A stretch of DNA of 47,008 bases from Bacteroidaceae bacterium (GTDB lineage Bacteria > Bacteroidota > Bacteroidia > Bacteroidales > Bacteroidaceae), in NCBI GenBank assembly GCA_017936265.1, contig JAGBFX010000028.1, positions 1 through 47,008 of the forward strand, read 5' to 3'. The position numbers and the translations under genes are program-made. The notes below the pieces were generated by a model. That model was not told the origin of the DNA. It saw nothing but the letters and a program-made list of their open reading frames with translations, and made no database searches. Shown one piece after another: positions 34,932 to 43,033 of the stretch. Position 1 is the first letter of the stretch. The number at the start of each line of letters is the position of its first letter.

Positions 34932-35570
34932 ATGAAGACAAGAATTTTCAACCTCATCATCATAGATGAAAGCGGCTCAATGTGGAGCATCAAGGATGAA
35001 GCGATCAACAGTGTCAACGAAACCATCCAGACAATACGCGCAGCACAGGAGAAGCACGAGGAGCAGGAGCATTACGCTACCTTGGTAACCTTCAACAATG
35101 ACGTCAAGAGCATATATGAGTGCGTGCCTGTCGGCGAAGTCAAAGAGTTGAATGATGAAAACTACCACCCCAACTGCAGCACAGCGCTGTACGACGCGAT
35201 GGGAATGTCACTAAACGCTCTGCGCCCCAAGGTTGCCGAAGATGACAAGGTGGTTGTGACCGTTGTAACGGACGGCTATGAGAATGCTTCGAAGGAGTAC
35301 ACCGGCAAGGCCGTGAAGGCACTAATCGATGAGCTGAAAGCGAAAGGCTGGGTGTTCGCATACATAGGAGCGAATCAGGATGTCGAGGCTGTAGCTGCCA
35401 CCATTTCAATTACCAATGTGATGATGTTCGAGGCGACAAGCTCGGGCACTGCCGAGATGAGCAAGAAACTCAGTAGCGCAAGAAGCCGTCTCTTCGACCG
35501 CATGTCATGCAGCAGCTACAGCGCCGAGGAGGCAAACAAGGATTTCTTTGATGAGGATGAGAAACTTTGA
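34932..35570 (+). CDS. von Willebrand factor A domain protein (TerY-like)
   Basis: 212-aa cytosolic protein that is a single vWA fold. The metal-ion-dependent adhesion site is intact: DESGSM (DxSxS, residues 12-16), the threonine in the NCSTALYDAMG segment (residues ~81-91) and the aspartate in VVTVVTDGYENASKEYTGKA (residues ~108-127). The size and lack of signal or membrane segments match TerY-type vWA proteins, which scaffold metal-dependent complexes in tellurite-resistance-like stress systems. It may link to the TerB-like gene at 21.5 kb. It follows a terminator, so it has its own promoter, which was not identified. Confidence 0.85.
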   Translation: MKTRIFNLIIIDESGSMWSIKDEAINSVNETIQTIRAAQEKHEEQEHYATLVTFNNDVKSIYECVPVGEVKELNDENYHPNCSTALYDAMGMSLNALRPKVAEDDKVVVTVVTDGYENASKEYTGKAVKALIDELKAKGWVFAYIGANQDVEAVAATISITNVMMFEATSSGTAEMSKKLSSARSRLFDRMSCSSYSAEEANKDFFDEDEKL

Positions 35571-35653
35571 TACCATAAAAGAGGTGCTATTGCAGCAGTA
35601 ATGTACCTTACAGTAGATATAAACAATAAACAAACAGATAAAACTGAATGACT

Positions 35654-36796
35654 ATGAAACTACTGACTAAAATTTTTCAGGCCTTGCTCGGTGTAGCAGC
35701 ATTGATACTCACAGCTCTGGTGGCTACAGGCCGCCTTACGTTGAAAGGAATACGCAATTGGTGGAGAAAGCGCTCCAAATGGTTGCGCAGAACCATCAAG
35801 GTCATTGCATCGCTTATTTTGCTTGTATGCCTGATAGAGTACGGGTATGACATCTACAAGGAAAACTACGGCCGGAGTTATTGGGATGACAGCACTTTGT
35901 CGGAGAACATAATGATTCATTCCTTCAATGATGAGACCTACCGTCTGTATGACTGCGAGAATGATAAATATCTGACACCCAAGATTGACTGGGTCAGATA
36001 CGGTTCAGACTCAATTGCCGTATACGCATTGAACGGAAAGCGCGGATTCCTCAACCGTTACACGGGAGAGATTATAATCGATGCCGAGAAGAACAGATAC
36101 AGCAAAGCATGGGTATTCTCGGAAGGTGTCGCTGCAGTAATGAAGGATGAGATGATCGGATTCATTGACCCGGACAACCATATTGTAATACCGTTCCAAT
36201 ACCCGAAATGTGATGAGGAGTATTTCGAGACAGATTACCTGTTCCACAACGGATACTGCTGCATGACAAATAGGGAAGGCAGACAGGGAGTCATAGACAA
36301 GAAAGGGAACTGGGTTGTGGCACCGGAATACGGCATGGTTTATGAACCTGCGGGCAACGGCATGCGCATTGTTATCAAGAACGGCAAGTATGGCGTGCTG
36401 GATGCCGATATGAGATTGCTCTACCCTACCGAGTATGATGATATAAGCATTATAGGGGACGGCAACGGCATTGTACTTGCCAAGGAGGGACGCATGTGGC
36501 AAGTGGATGATAAGGGTAATGTTACAAACCCGTTCCTTTTTGACTGCAGCTATTGGCTGGACTGTCCCGAAGGGTACAACGAAGACGGCTGTATCTCGAA
36601 CGGCCTCTCGCGCTATGCAAAATATGAAGTCAAAGGGTGCTATGGTGTCCTTGACCGTTTCACAGGCAAGGCATTGACCCTGGCAATATACAGCGAGATA
36701 AACATGCTCTCGCCCGAAACATTCGAGGTACAGGACCCACACACATATGACTGGCACGTGATTGACAGCAATGGCAACAGAACAAGCCAGCAATGA
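35654..36796 (+). CDS. Membrane-anchored WG-repeat protein
   Basis: About 380-aa protein. Hydrophobic helices at roughly residues 6-26 and 48-65 flank a strongly basic loop (NWWRKRSKWLRRTIK), so the loop should be cytoplasmic and the long C-terminal part outside. The C-terminal ~300 residues carry WG-type beta repeats (GKRGFLNRYTGEIIIDAE, DEMIGFIDPDNHIVIPFQYP, GRQGVIDKKGNWVVAPEYG, GKYGVLDADMRLLYPTEYDD). WG repeats are common in Bacteroidetes surface or periplasmic proteins and may bind ligands. An ATG two codons earlier (35648) is equally possible. It is 83 nt after the vWA gene. Confidence 0.75.
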   Translation: MKLLTKIFQALLGVAALILTALVATGRLTLKGIRNWWRKRSKWLRRTIKVIASLILLVCLIEYGYDIYKENYGRSYWDDSTLSENIMIHSFNDETYRLYDCENDKYLTPKIDWVRYGSDSIAVYALNGKRGFLNRYTGEIIIDAEKNRYSKAWVFSEGVAAVMKDEMIGFIDPDNHIVIPFQYPKCDEEYFETDYLFHNGYCCMTNREGRQGVIDKKGNWVVAPEYGMVYEPAGNGMRIVIKNGKYGVLDADMRLLYPTEYDDISIIGDGNGIVLAKEGRMWQVDDKGNVTNPFLFDCSYWLDCPEGYNEDGCISNGLSRYAKYEVKGCYGVLDRFTGKALTLAIYSEINMLSPETFEVQDPHTYDWHVIDSNGNRTSQQ

Positions 36797-37113
36797 TTAA
36801 ATAAAAGGTTCTTACATATTTCTACTATTAAGAAAGGTGACTCTTACCTTTGTTGTTGATTATTGGACATCAGCAAAAGGCAAGAGTCATATTCTTTTAT
36901 ACTTATACAATAAGATGATTGCAATAAAGGTTTTCGCCTGGTGACCTCCTCACTGCAAATTCATTTGTACATATGAGCGTTATATACCATTAGCGATATT
37001 CATATCTTTTCATCATTTTACAGTAAAATTCATATAAATTAAAATTATTTATTTATTTTTGTCAAAATTGCTTTACACGAACAAGGCATATCAATATAAA
37101 CATATAACAACTA
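36797..37113. other. Intergenic region with terminator-like hairpin and AT-rich promoter zone
   Basis: No gene seen. A near-perfect inverted repeat tgactcttaccttt (36838-36851) / aaaggcaagagtca (36876-36889) has one mismatch and is followed by tattctttta, fitting a terminator for the WG gene. Further on, an A/T-rich stretch contains TATTTTTG (37054-37061), a possible -7 box for the JAB-E1 operon, but no TTG is at the right distance upstream. Confidence 0.5.
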
Positions 37114-38760
37114 ATGAATATGGGATGGTTCAAAAACATGAGCGAACATGTGTATTCAGGCAGACATGGCAGTTCTACATGCTCAAACAAAGAGCGTTTG
37201 GAGAATCCTGCGTCAAAGGCGATAATATACAGAAGTGAAATAGATTATATTTCACGCTGCATCCTTGATTATCCGAATATTGAAACAGGAGGACAACTGT
37301 TCGGTTACTGGACTGCATTGGGTGTACCTGTAGTGATGTACGTCATAGGCCCGGGCCGCAATGCCCAGCACAACCCGACATCGTTCATTCAGGACCAGAG
37401 CTATCTGCAAGAGGTGGGCAAGGAACTGCATCGCATATTCCGTCTGCAGCACATTGGAGAATGGCATTCCCATCATCAGCTTGACCTGGCACAGCCCAGC
37501 GGTGGCGATGTAAATACCATGCAGTACGGAGTCGGGAAACCAGGGTTCCCGAGACTTTTGCTTTGCATTGGCAACTGCACTGCAACGCATACTACTGTAA
37601 ACGCATTCAACTTCCATGAGAGAGACCCGAGGAACTACACTCAGGCACGGTGGGATATTGTGGAGACAGACAGTCCTTACAGGAAACTTGCCGATGAAGA
37701 GTTGAGACGTATGCTCATTCATCCATACACACGACACGCCTCACATGCCGACCTCAACACAAGAAACAGAGCTGCAAATGAGAGCGATAGGACCGTTTCC
37801 CATTGGCTTATGGAAAAGCCCGAGAATGTAGAGATGATGAAAGCCTTCATAAGCAGAATCGAGACTGCGTTCCCCGCCACTCCGGCCAAAGCTGTGATGC
37901 TCCAGTCGGGCGAGCCTGCAATAACGTTCAATGACAGCAAGAATCAGATAAAGCTACCGTATGGATTCCCACACAAAGCACCCGAACTTTACAAACTGGA
38001 TGCTTCGGGACACGAGACTCCGTTTAGTCCAAATGGGAGAGAACCGGTCTGGAATCCATATACACAGGAACTTTTGTCGGCCTTCAATGAATGGGTGGCC
38101 TCAATATTCACCAAAGAGGACTGCGCATGCGGGACACCGGCAGTACAGGATGACACAACGGTTACCCCAAAAGTCCAGGAGGAGCAAGGTGACAATGGTA
38201 TGCAGGTAAAACCTGTCTGCTCAGGACCGGCCACAGTTGTTGAGTCTGCAACAGAAAGCCCGACAACGGCCACCGGCAGCATCATCTCAAAATACAAGGA
38301 GATTCTGAACGAGAAACTGCCCCGGAATGCATGGGCCTGGAACGAGACAGCATGTGGCACAGTCATACACATGTTGGCATTCCCGGCAATCATCAACCAG
38401 CAGGTGATTCTCAGAATGGTCCTAAGGCCTGAACAGCAACCCGAGGTAATGATTGCCAATTGTTTCGTTGATGAATGCATACATGAGTTGCCCGAAGGTT
38501 TTGACTACATGGAGTATTTCAGCCTAGCCGACGGGCTATTCCCACATGCCGCGGTATTCCATGAGAAGATGAGCGCATGGGAGAAATACAAGTCCGTTTA
38601 CCGCTCATATCTCTCATTATGTGTAATACTCGAACAGCATAAGAGGAACATCGACGGCGACAGAGGCGCATACGATGTGCTGAGAAAAATTATCGAAGAT
38701 GAAGAGCTGTTGAGCATAGCATTGAACAGTATTGAAAAAATATGTCTAACTAATAAATAA
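37114..38760 (+). CDS. JAB/JAMM-domain protein of the ubiquitin-like cassette
   Basis: 548-aa protein. The N-terminal ~190 residues are a JAB/MPN metalloprotease domain: Glu57 in IETGGQLFGYW and the zinc motif WHSHHQLDLAQPSGGD with His118, His120 and Asp132. The spacing from His120 to Ser129 has one residue more than the classic HxHx7SxxD. Such domains remove ubiquitin-like modifiers. Residues ~240-330 (PAITFNDSKNQIKLPYGFPH) form a beta-rich segment that may be a degenerate E2/RWD fold; this is uncertain. A variable linker (~330-390, Pro/Thr-rich) leads to a helical C-terminal domain (~395-548) with no known family. It is 7 nt before the E2-like gene. ATGs at 37114 and 37120 are both possible. 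Confidence 0.85.
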   Translation: MNMGWFKNMSEHVYSGRHGSSTCSNKERLENPASKAIIYRSEIDYISRCILDYPNIETGGQLFGYWTALGVPVVMYVIGPGRNAQHNPTSFIQDQSYLQEVGKELHRIFRLQHIGEWHSHHQLDLAQPSGGDVNTMQYGVGKPGFPRLLLCIGNCTATHTTVNAFNFHERDPRNYTQARWDIVETDSPYRKLADEELRRMLIHPYTRHASHADLNTRNRAANESDRTVSHWLMEKPENVEMMKAFISRIETAFPATPAKAVMLQSGEPAITFNDSKNQIKLPYGFPHKAPELYKLDASGHETPFSPNGREPVWNPYTQELLSAFNEWVASIFTKEDCACGTPAVQDDTTVTPKVQEEQGDNGMQVKPVCSGPATVVESATESPTTATGSIISKYKEILNEKLPRNAWAWNETACGTVIHMLAFPAIINQQVILRMVLRPEQQPEVMIANCFVDECIHELPEGFDYMEYFSLADGLFPHAAVFHEKMSAWEKYKSVYRSYLSLCVILEQHKRNIDGDRGAYDVLRKIIEDEELLSIALNSIEKICLTNK

Positions 38761-38767
38761 CCTATTT

Positions 38768-39214
38768 ATGGATAATCAAAGAAGAGCACTTGAAGAGCAA
38801 GTGATTTCACATTACCTCTCCAGTAATGCCTATCAGTTCGGCAATCTTGGAACAAGACGTCCATATCTGCGTATTGCAGCAAGGACAAACTCGGGCAACA
38901 CATATGTTCTTCGCATAGAGATGGAGAACTATCCCAACCAGAAGCCCGACGCATACGTAGAGTGCATGCTCACGGACTGTCACGGGAAACCGATGAATAC
39001 CGCAAGCAGCCCTAACCACACACTCTCTCCACATGCAAACGGCTGGACACAGATATGCCATTACCACCCGAGCGCATGGCGCCCCGACATGTCGTTGTGG
39101 ATGGTGTACGTACGTTGCGTTCTTTGGCTAAATATCTATGAGCAGACCAAAAGGACAGGAAAAGATATGGAATATTATCTCAAGCATATGGGCGAGAACG
39201 GACAAAGAATATAA
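38768..39214 (+). CDS. E2-like ubiquitin-conjugating-fold protein
   Basis: 148-aa protein with an E2 (UBC) pattern: N-terminal helix, beta meander (TYVLRIEMENYPNQKPDAYV, with the YPxxxP signature), then SPHANGWTQICHYHPSAWRP. Here His89-Ala-Asn91 stands in for the E2 HPN motif, Cys97 is the candidate catalytic cysteine and Trp104-Arg-Pro matches the WSP segment. A C-terminal helix closes the fold. The gene sits between the JAB and E1 genes, as in bacterial ubiquitin-like conjugation operons (Bil and CBASS Cap2/Cap3 are characterised relatives of the idea). E2 activity is inferred from motif and position. Confidence 0.75.
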   Translation: MDNQRRALEEQVISHYLSSNAYQFGNLGTRRPYLRIAARTNSGNTYVLRIEMENYPNQKPDAYVECMLTDCHGKPMNTASSPNHTLSPHANGWTQICHYHPSAWRPDMSLWMVYVRCVLWLNIYEQTKRTGKDMEYYLKHMGENGQRI

Positions 39215-39236
39215 TTAACTAAAAAAACAGAATAAT

Positions 39237-39428
39237 ATGTCACAGGAACTTAACCTTGATGCGCTTTCTGAAGCAATGCGCAAACAACAAGAAGGAAACG
39301 GCAACGGCAAGAAGATTGTATGGGACAAGAACACGATGTCATTCAAGGAGTTGGGTACATTCGAGAGAGCCAATGATGAGCAGAGCCCGATCAACGATGT
39401 ATCTACAAGACCTTTCTTTACAAAATAA
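39237..39428 (+). CDS. 63-aa protein between E2 and E1 genes
   Basis: Small acidic/polar protein (MSQELNLDALSEAMRKQQEG ... STRPFFTK). An N-terminal helix is followed by a Gly/Asn linker (GNGNGKK) and a WDKNTMSFKELGTFERANDE segment with little predicted order. It lies 22 nt after the E2-like gene and 8 nt before the E1-like gene, where a modifier is expected. But it is shorter than a beta-grasp ubiquitin fold (~70-75 aa) and ends in PFFTK without a Gly-Gly. It could be a processed or unusual modifier, a substrate tag or an E1/E2 cofactor. Family not recognised. Confidence 0.65.
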   Translation: MSQELNLDALSEAMRKQQEGNGNGKKIVWDKNTMSFKELGTFERANDEQSPINDVSTRPFFTK

Positions 39429-39436
39429 TTCAGGAT

Positions 39437-40693
39437 ATGATTACAGAAGACGATTATAAGAAACAGGTATACTACGTCGATGGAGAACTGCTCGATGATT
39501 TCGTGAAATCGGACAGCACAGCAGTCTCCGGCGTAGGATACGAGTGGGAGAACGAAGGAGTTGTACATCTTCATTTCACTCCAAGGGAGCATGGATTCGG
39601 AACACAGCATATCGTAAGTTTCGCCAAAGAGAACGGCACGCACTCCGACAGCGCTACAATTCTTGTGGATGTAGCCAATGACGGCACTGCCAAGGTGGGC
39701 GATGTTGATGTGACCTGCATTCCCTCTCGCGAGAACCTGTACACCCGCAACAAGGGATTGATTGAACTGGATATTCTCTCTAACAAGAGAGTTCTTATAA
39801 TCGGTCTTGGAAGCGGTGGTTCCCCCATTGCTGTAGAACTGGCAAAAGCTGGTGTCGGACAGTTTGTCCTTGTCGATTTCGACAGGGTTGAGCTGCATAA
39901 CCTCTCACGCCACATCTGCTCGATTGAGGATTTGGGCCGACTGAAGACAGATGCAGTATGCGACGCCATAAAGGGCAAAAACCCTTACGCCGAGGTAATA
40001 AAGCTGCCCATTGACATGAACAAAAACCTCGACATCATGGAAGAGGAGTTCAGAAAGGCGGATATCATTCTGTGCTGTACCGACAACAACAAGTCAAGGT
40101 TCAACACATCGGACTTGCTATTCAAATACAAGAAAGTAGGAATCTTCGGAAGAGCCATTACGCGTGCCGAGGGCGGCGATGTCTTCATTTACCGTCCAGG
40201 AGGCCCTTGCTACTTCTGTCTGCTCGGAAATGACTGGTTCGACCCCACACAGGAGGAGGTAACCAACGAACAGTCGGCACGCAGGTCGGGACAGATTGCG
40301 GCATATGCATCACAGGATGATGTCGAAGCTATTGTACAGGTAGGTCTTGGAGCCGACATCGAGCCAATCAGCAACATGATGGTCAAACTGGCTCTTATGG
40401 AGCTCTCAAGAGGCGCAAATTCCGGTATCTCATCACTTGAGCAGGAGTTCACCATGAACTACTACATATGGGCCAACCGTCGTGAGAGACACTATTCGAA
40501 CTGGGGATGCTTTACCAATTCCGACGGGATGCCGACTATCATGAGGTGGTATGGCATGAACATCACAGCCAATGACGACTGCACCCTTTGCGGCAACAGG
40601 GAGAAACTGGCGGTAGGAGAGAATTTCATGGAGTCTCTACGCGCCATGGGCTCTGATAACCTCGAAGGTCTGGCACTGCCCGAGGAGAATTGA
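39437..40693 (+). CDS. E1-like (ThiF/MoeB family) activating enzyme
   Basis: 418-aa protein. A beta-rich N-terminal extension of about 110 residues precedes the ThiF-type adenylation domain. VLIIGLGSGGSPIAVELAKA holds the ATP-binding GxGxxG (Gly123-125-127). VLVDFDRVELHNLSRHICS is the conserved D-x-D...N-x-x-R segment, and ILCCTDNNKSRF the later Asp loop. Cys pairs PCYFC (near 258) and CTLC (near 382) should bind a structural zinc. The thioester cysteine cannot be assigned from sequence alone. It follows the 63-aa gene by 8 nt. The expected role is to adenylate the C-terminus of a ubiquitin-like protein and pass it to the E2 at 38768. Confidence 0.88.
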   Translation: MITEDDYKKQVYYVDGELLDDFVKSDSTAVSGVGYEWENEGVVHLHFTPREHGFGTQHIVSFAKENGTHSDSATILVDVANDGTAKVGDVDVTCIPSRENLYTRNKGLIELDILSNKRVLIIGLGSGGSPIAVELAKAGVGQFVLVDFDRVELHNLSRHICSIEDLGRLKTDAVCDAIKGKNPYAEVIKLPIDMNKNLDIMEEEFRKADIILCCTDNNKSRFNTSDLLFKYKKVGIFGRAITRAEGGDVFIYRPGGPCYFCLLGNDWFDPTQEEVTNEQSARRSGQIAAYASQDDVEAIVQVGLGADIEPISNMMVKLALMELSRGANSGISSLEQEFTMNYYIWANRRERHYSNWGCFTNSDGMPTIMRWYGMNITANDDCTLCGNREKLAVGENFMESLRAMGSDNLEGLALPEEN

Positions 40694-40768
40694 TGAGGCT
40701 GCTGCCCCACACATGCAGTCCGGTAGTTGTGAGGACTATTTTTGACAATCAGTTATAGAAAAAACAGT

Positions 40769-43033
40769 ATGTTGGATTTTTCAAGATTCAGCCCCGAGGT
40801 TCTGCAAGCGATAGAGACCTCTGCACATATTGCCAAGAACTTCAACTGCAACGAAGTCACGCATTGCCACATGGTTATCGGATTGGCCAATGTTGACGGA
40901 CAGACAGTATGTAATGTCCTTAGGCAGCATGGCTATGATGAGAACCTCACCATGGAGGCTATCGCACAGCACCTGAACACCATCTCCTCGGGCAATCCCA
41001 ATGAAGGAGTCGGTTTCAACGAGGAGCTGCTGAATGCATTCGTTGCAATATCTTCAGGCACACAGAGCGTAACGCTCTTCGGCATGGCACAGGAATTGAT
41101 AGGACGTCCCTCTGCCCTGCTCTCTTCGTGTCTGAAGAGACGGGCAGAGATGCCACAAACAGGCGGCAATAATGTCCCGACAGGGATTCAGACACCAAGA
41201 AACGAAGTGCAGCCAGCACAGGCCACAGCCGAAAATGGCCAGCAGCTGCGTGACTACAACGATGATGACTCCTCTACCGGAGGAACCATCAAGCGGTTCT
41301 GCACCAACATGGTAAGACTTGCCGCTGAGGGCAAGATAAACCATGCGATAGGACGTGATGAGGAGTTGCAGCGAGTGCTTCTGATACTGGCACGCAATAC
41401 CAAGAACAACCCCGTCCTTGTGGGCGAGCCCGGTACCGGCAAGACCGCCATTGCAGAAGAGCTTGCCATGAGACTATACAAAGGAGTTGTACCCGAAGAA
41501 CTTGCCAACCTCAAGCTCTACAGCCTCGACTTCACGACAGTGAAATCCTCGGGTGACGCTGTGGGCGTAATGAAGTCTATACTCGAGGAGGCGACAGCCG
41601 ACCCGAACCTGGTGCTGTTCATCGATGAGATACATATGATAATCAGCGCATGCAACTGCTCGGACAACGACATTGCCAACCTGCTGAAGCCGGCGATGGC
41701 ACGTGGCGACATAAATATCCTTGGAGCAACGACAATCGATGAGTACAAACGTATCGAGAAGGACCCGGCATTCGAAAGACGTTTCCAGAAGGTAATAGTG
41801 GATGAGCCCGACATAGAGTCGGCAATCAAGATAGTGACCGGCGCCAAGGGACGTTTCGAACAGTTCCACGAGGTAACTATCCCCGATGAGGTATGCAAGG
41901 CGGCTGTAACGCTCTCGGCACGCTACATCACAAACCGCAAGCTTCCCGACAAGGCGTTCGATCTGTTGGATGAGGCAGCGGCCAACCTCAGAATCATGGA
42001 GGACGGGCGCGACATCATGGAGGTCAATGACCTGGCTGTGGTTGTGACCGCATGGACCGGTATCCCAGTCGATGCCCTCGATGAGAACGAGACCGAAAAG
42101 CTGAAGAACATTGAGAAGATTCTTCACGAGTCGGTTGTAGGTCAGGAGAGAGCCATAAAGGCAGTATCGGCCGCCATCAAGCGCAACATGCTGGGATTGA
42201 GCGACCCCTCACGACCTATCGGCACATTCCTGTTTCTCGGTACGACCGGAACTGGAAAGACCGAGTTGTGCAAGGCCGTATCGAAGTTCCTCTTCAACGA
42301 CAGGAACGCTATGGTACGCATTGACATGAGTGAATATCAGCAGGAGTATTCTGTATCAAGGCTATTCGGTGCTCCTCCGGGATACGTAGGATACGAGCAG
42401 GGCGGACAGTTGACCGAAGCTGTAAGACGCAAGCCTTTCAGTGTGGTCCTTTTCGATGAGATTGAGAAGGCTCATCCAAAGGTATACGAGACATTGCTGC
42501 AGGTTCTTGATGACGGCCGCATGACCGACGGTCAGGGAAAGGTCGTTGACTTCAAGAACACGCTTATCGTGATGACATCGAACATGGGACAGAGACATAT
42601 ATTCTCGACCATCTGCGGGCACGAACCTACAGAGGATGAGATTGCGACATGTACCGAGAAGGTTGTCAATGAGCTCCGCTCAAGGGTCGCACCCGAGTTC
42701 ATCAACCGCATCGACAACATTGTCATGTTCCTGCCGTTGACCAAGGAGGACTCGGCCAAGATAGCCGAGATAAATCTGAAGAAGGAGCTGAAGAAGTTCA
42801 AGGATATGAAGGTTGAACTGGTCATTGCTCCCGAAGTAACCGGTTACATCGTAGAACGCGGTTACAAGCAGGAGTATGGAGGAAGAGAGATAAAAAGAGC
42901 CATTACCGAGCATATCGTTAACCCGCTGACATCAAAGATTGTCGATGGGACACTGAGCAAGGAAGCACCGATATTGGTATGTTTAACTGATAATATGATA
43001 GAATTCAAGAATGGCACTACCACCAGGATTTGA
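40769..43033 (+). CDS. ClpA-like double AAA+ unfoldase
   Basis: 754-aa class I Hsp100. The Clp-N repeat domain covers about residues 1-150, then a Gln/Thr-rich linker. AAA-1 has Walker A GEPGTGKTAIAEELA near 220 and Walker B LVLFIDEIH; AAA-2 has Walker A LGTTGTGKTELCKA near 489 and Walker B VVLFDEIEKAHPKVYE. No long ClpB/ClpC middle coiled coil is present, so the layout is ClpA-like. In AAA-2, after TSNMGQ, the stretch RHIFSTICGHEPTEDE shows no IGF/IGL-type ClpP-docking loop, so it may act without ClpP. The ATG at 40769 is preferred to an in-frame TTG at 40742. It is 75 nt after the E1 gene, suggesting that modified proteins are unfolded. Confidence 0.92.
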   Translation: MLDFSRFSPEVLQAIETSAHIAKNFNCNEVTHCHMVIGLANVDGQTVCNVLRQHGYDENLTMEAIAQHLNTISSGNPNEGVGFNEELLNAFVAISSGTQSVTLFGMAQELIGRPSALLSSCLKRRAEMPQTGGNNVPTGIQTPRNEVQPAQATAENGQQLRDYNDDDSSTGGTIKRFCTNMVRLAAEGKINHAIGRDEELQRVLLILARNTKNNPVLVGEPGTGKTAIAEELAMRLYKGVVPEELANLKLYSLDFTTVKSSGDAVGVMKSILEEATADPNLVLFIDEIHMIISACNCSDNDIANLLKPAMARGDINILGATTIDEYKRIEKDPAFERRFQKVIVDEPDIESAIKIVTGAKGRFEQFHEVTIPDEVCKAAVTLSARYITNRKLPDKAFDLLDEAAANLRIMEDGRDIMEVNDLAVVVTAWTGIPVDALDENETEKLKNIEKILHESVVGQERAIKAVSAAIKRNMLGLSDPSRPIGTFLFLGTTGTGKTELCKAVSKFLFNDRNAMVRIDMSEYQQEYSVSRLFGAPPGYVGYEQGGQLTEAVRRKPFSVVLFDEIEKAHPKVYETLLQVLDDGRMTDGQGKVVDFKNTLIVMTSNMGQRHIFSTICGHEPTEDEIATCTEKVVNELRSRVAPEFINRIDNIVMFLPLTKEDSAKIAEINLKKELKKFKDMKVELVIAPEVTGYIVERGYKQEYGGREIKRAITEHIVNPLTSKIVDGTLSKEAPILVCLTDNMIEFKNGTTTRI

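Noticed and set aside
37114-40693. PRTRC-type plasmid module (JAB, E2-like, ThiF)
   Set aside because: PRTRC sets also carry ParB- and ParM-like genes and a ~70-aa ubiquitin-like protein C. None of these is present here, and flanking genes are chromosomal housekeeping genes.
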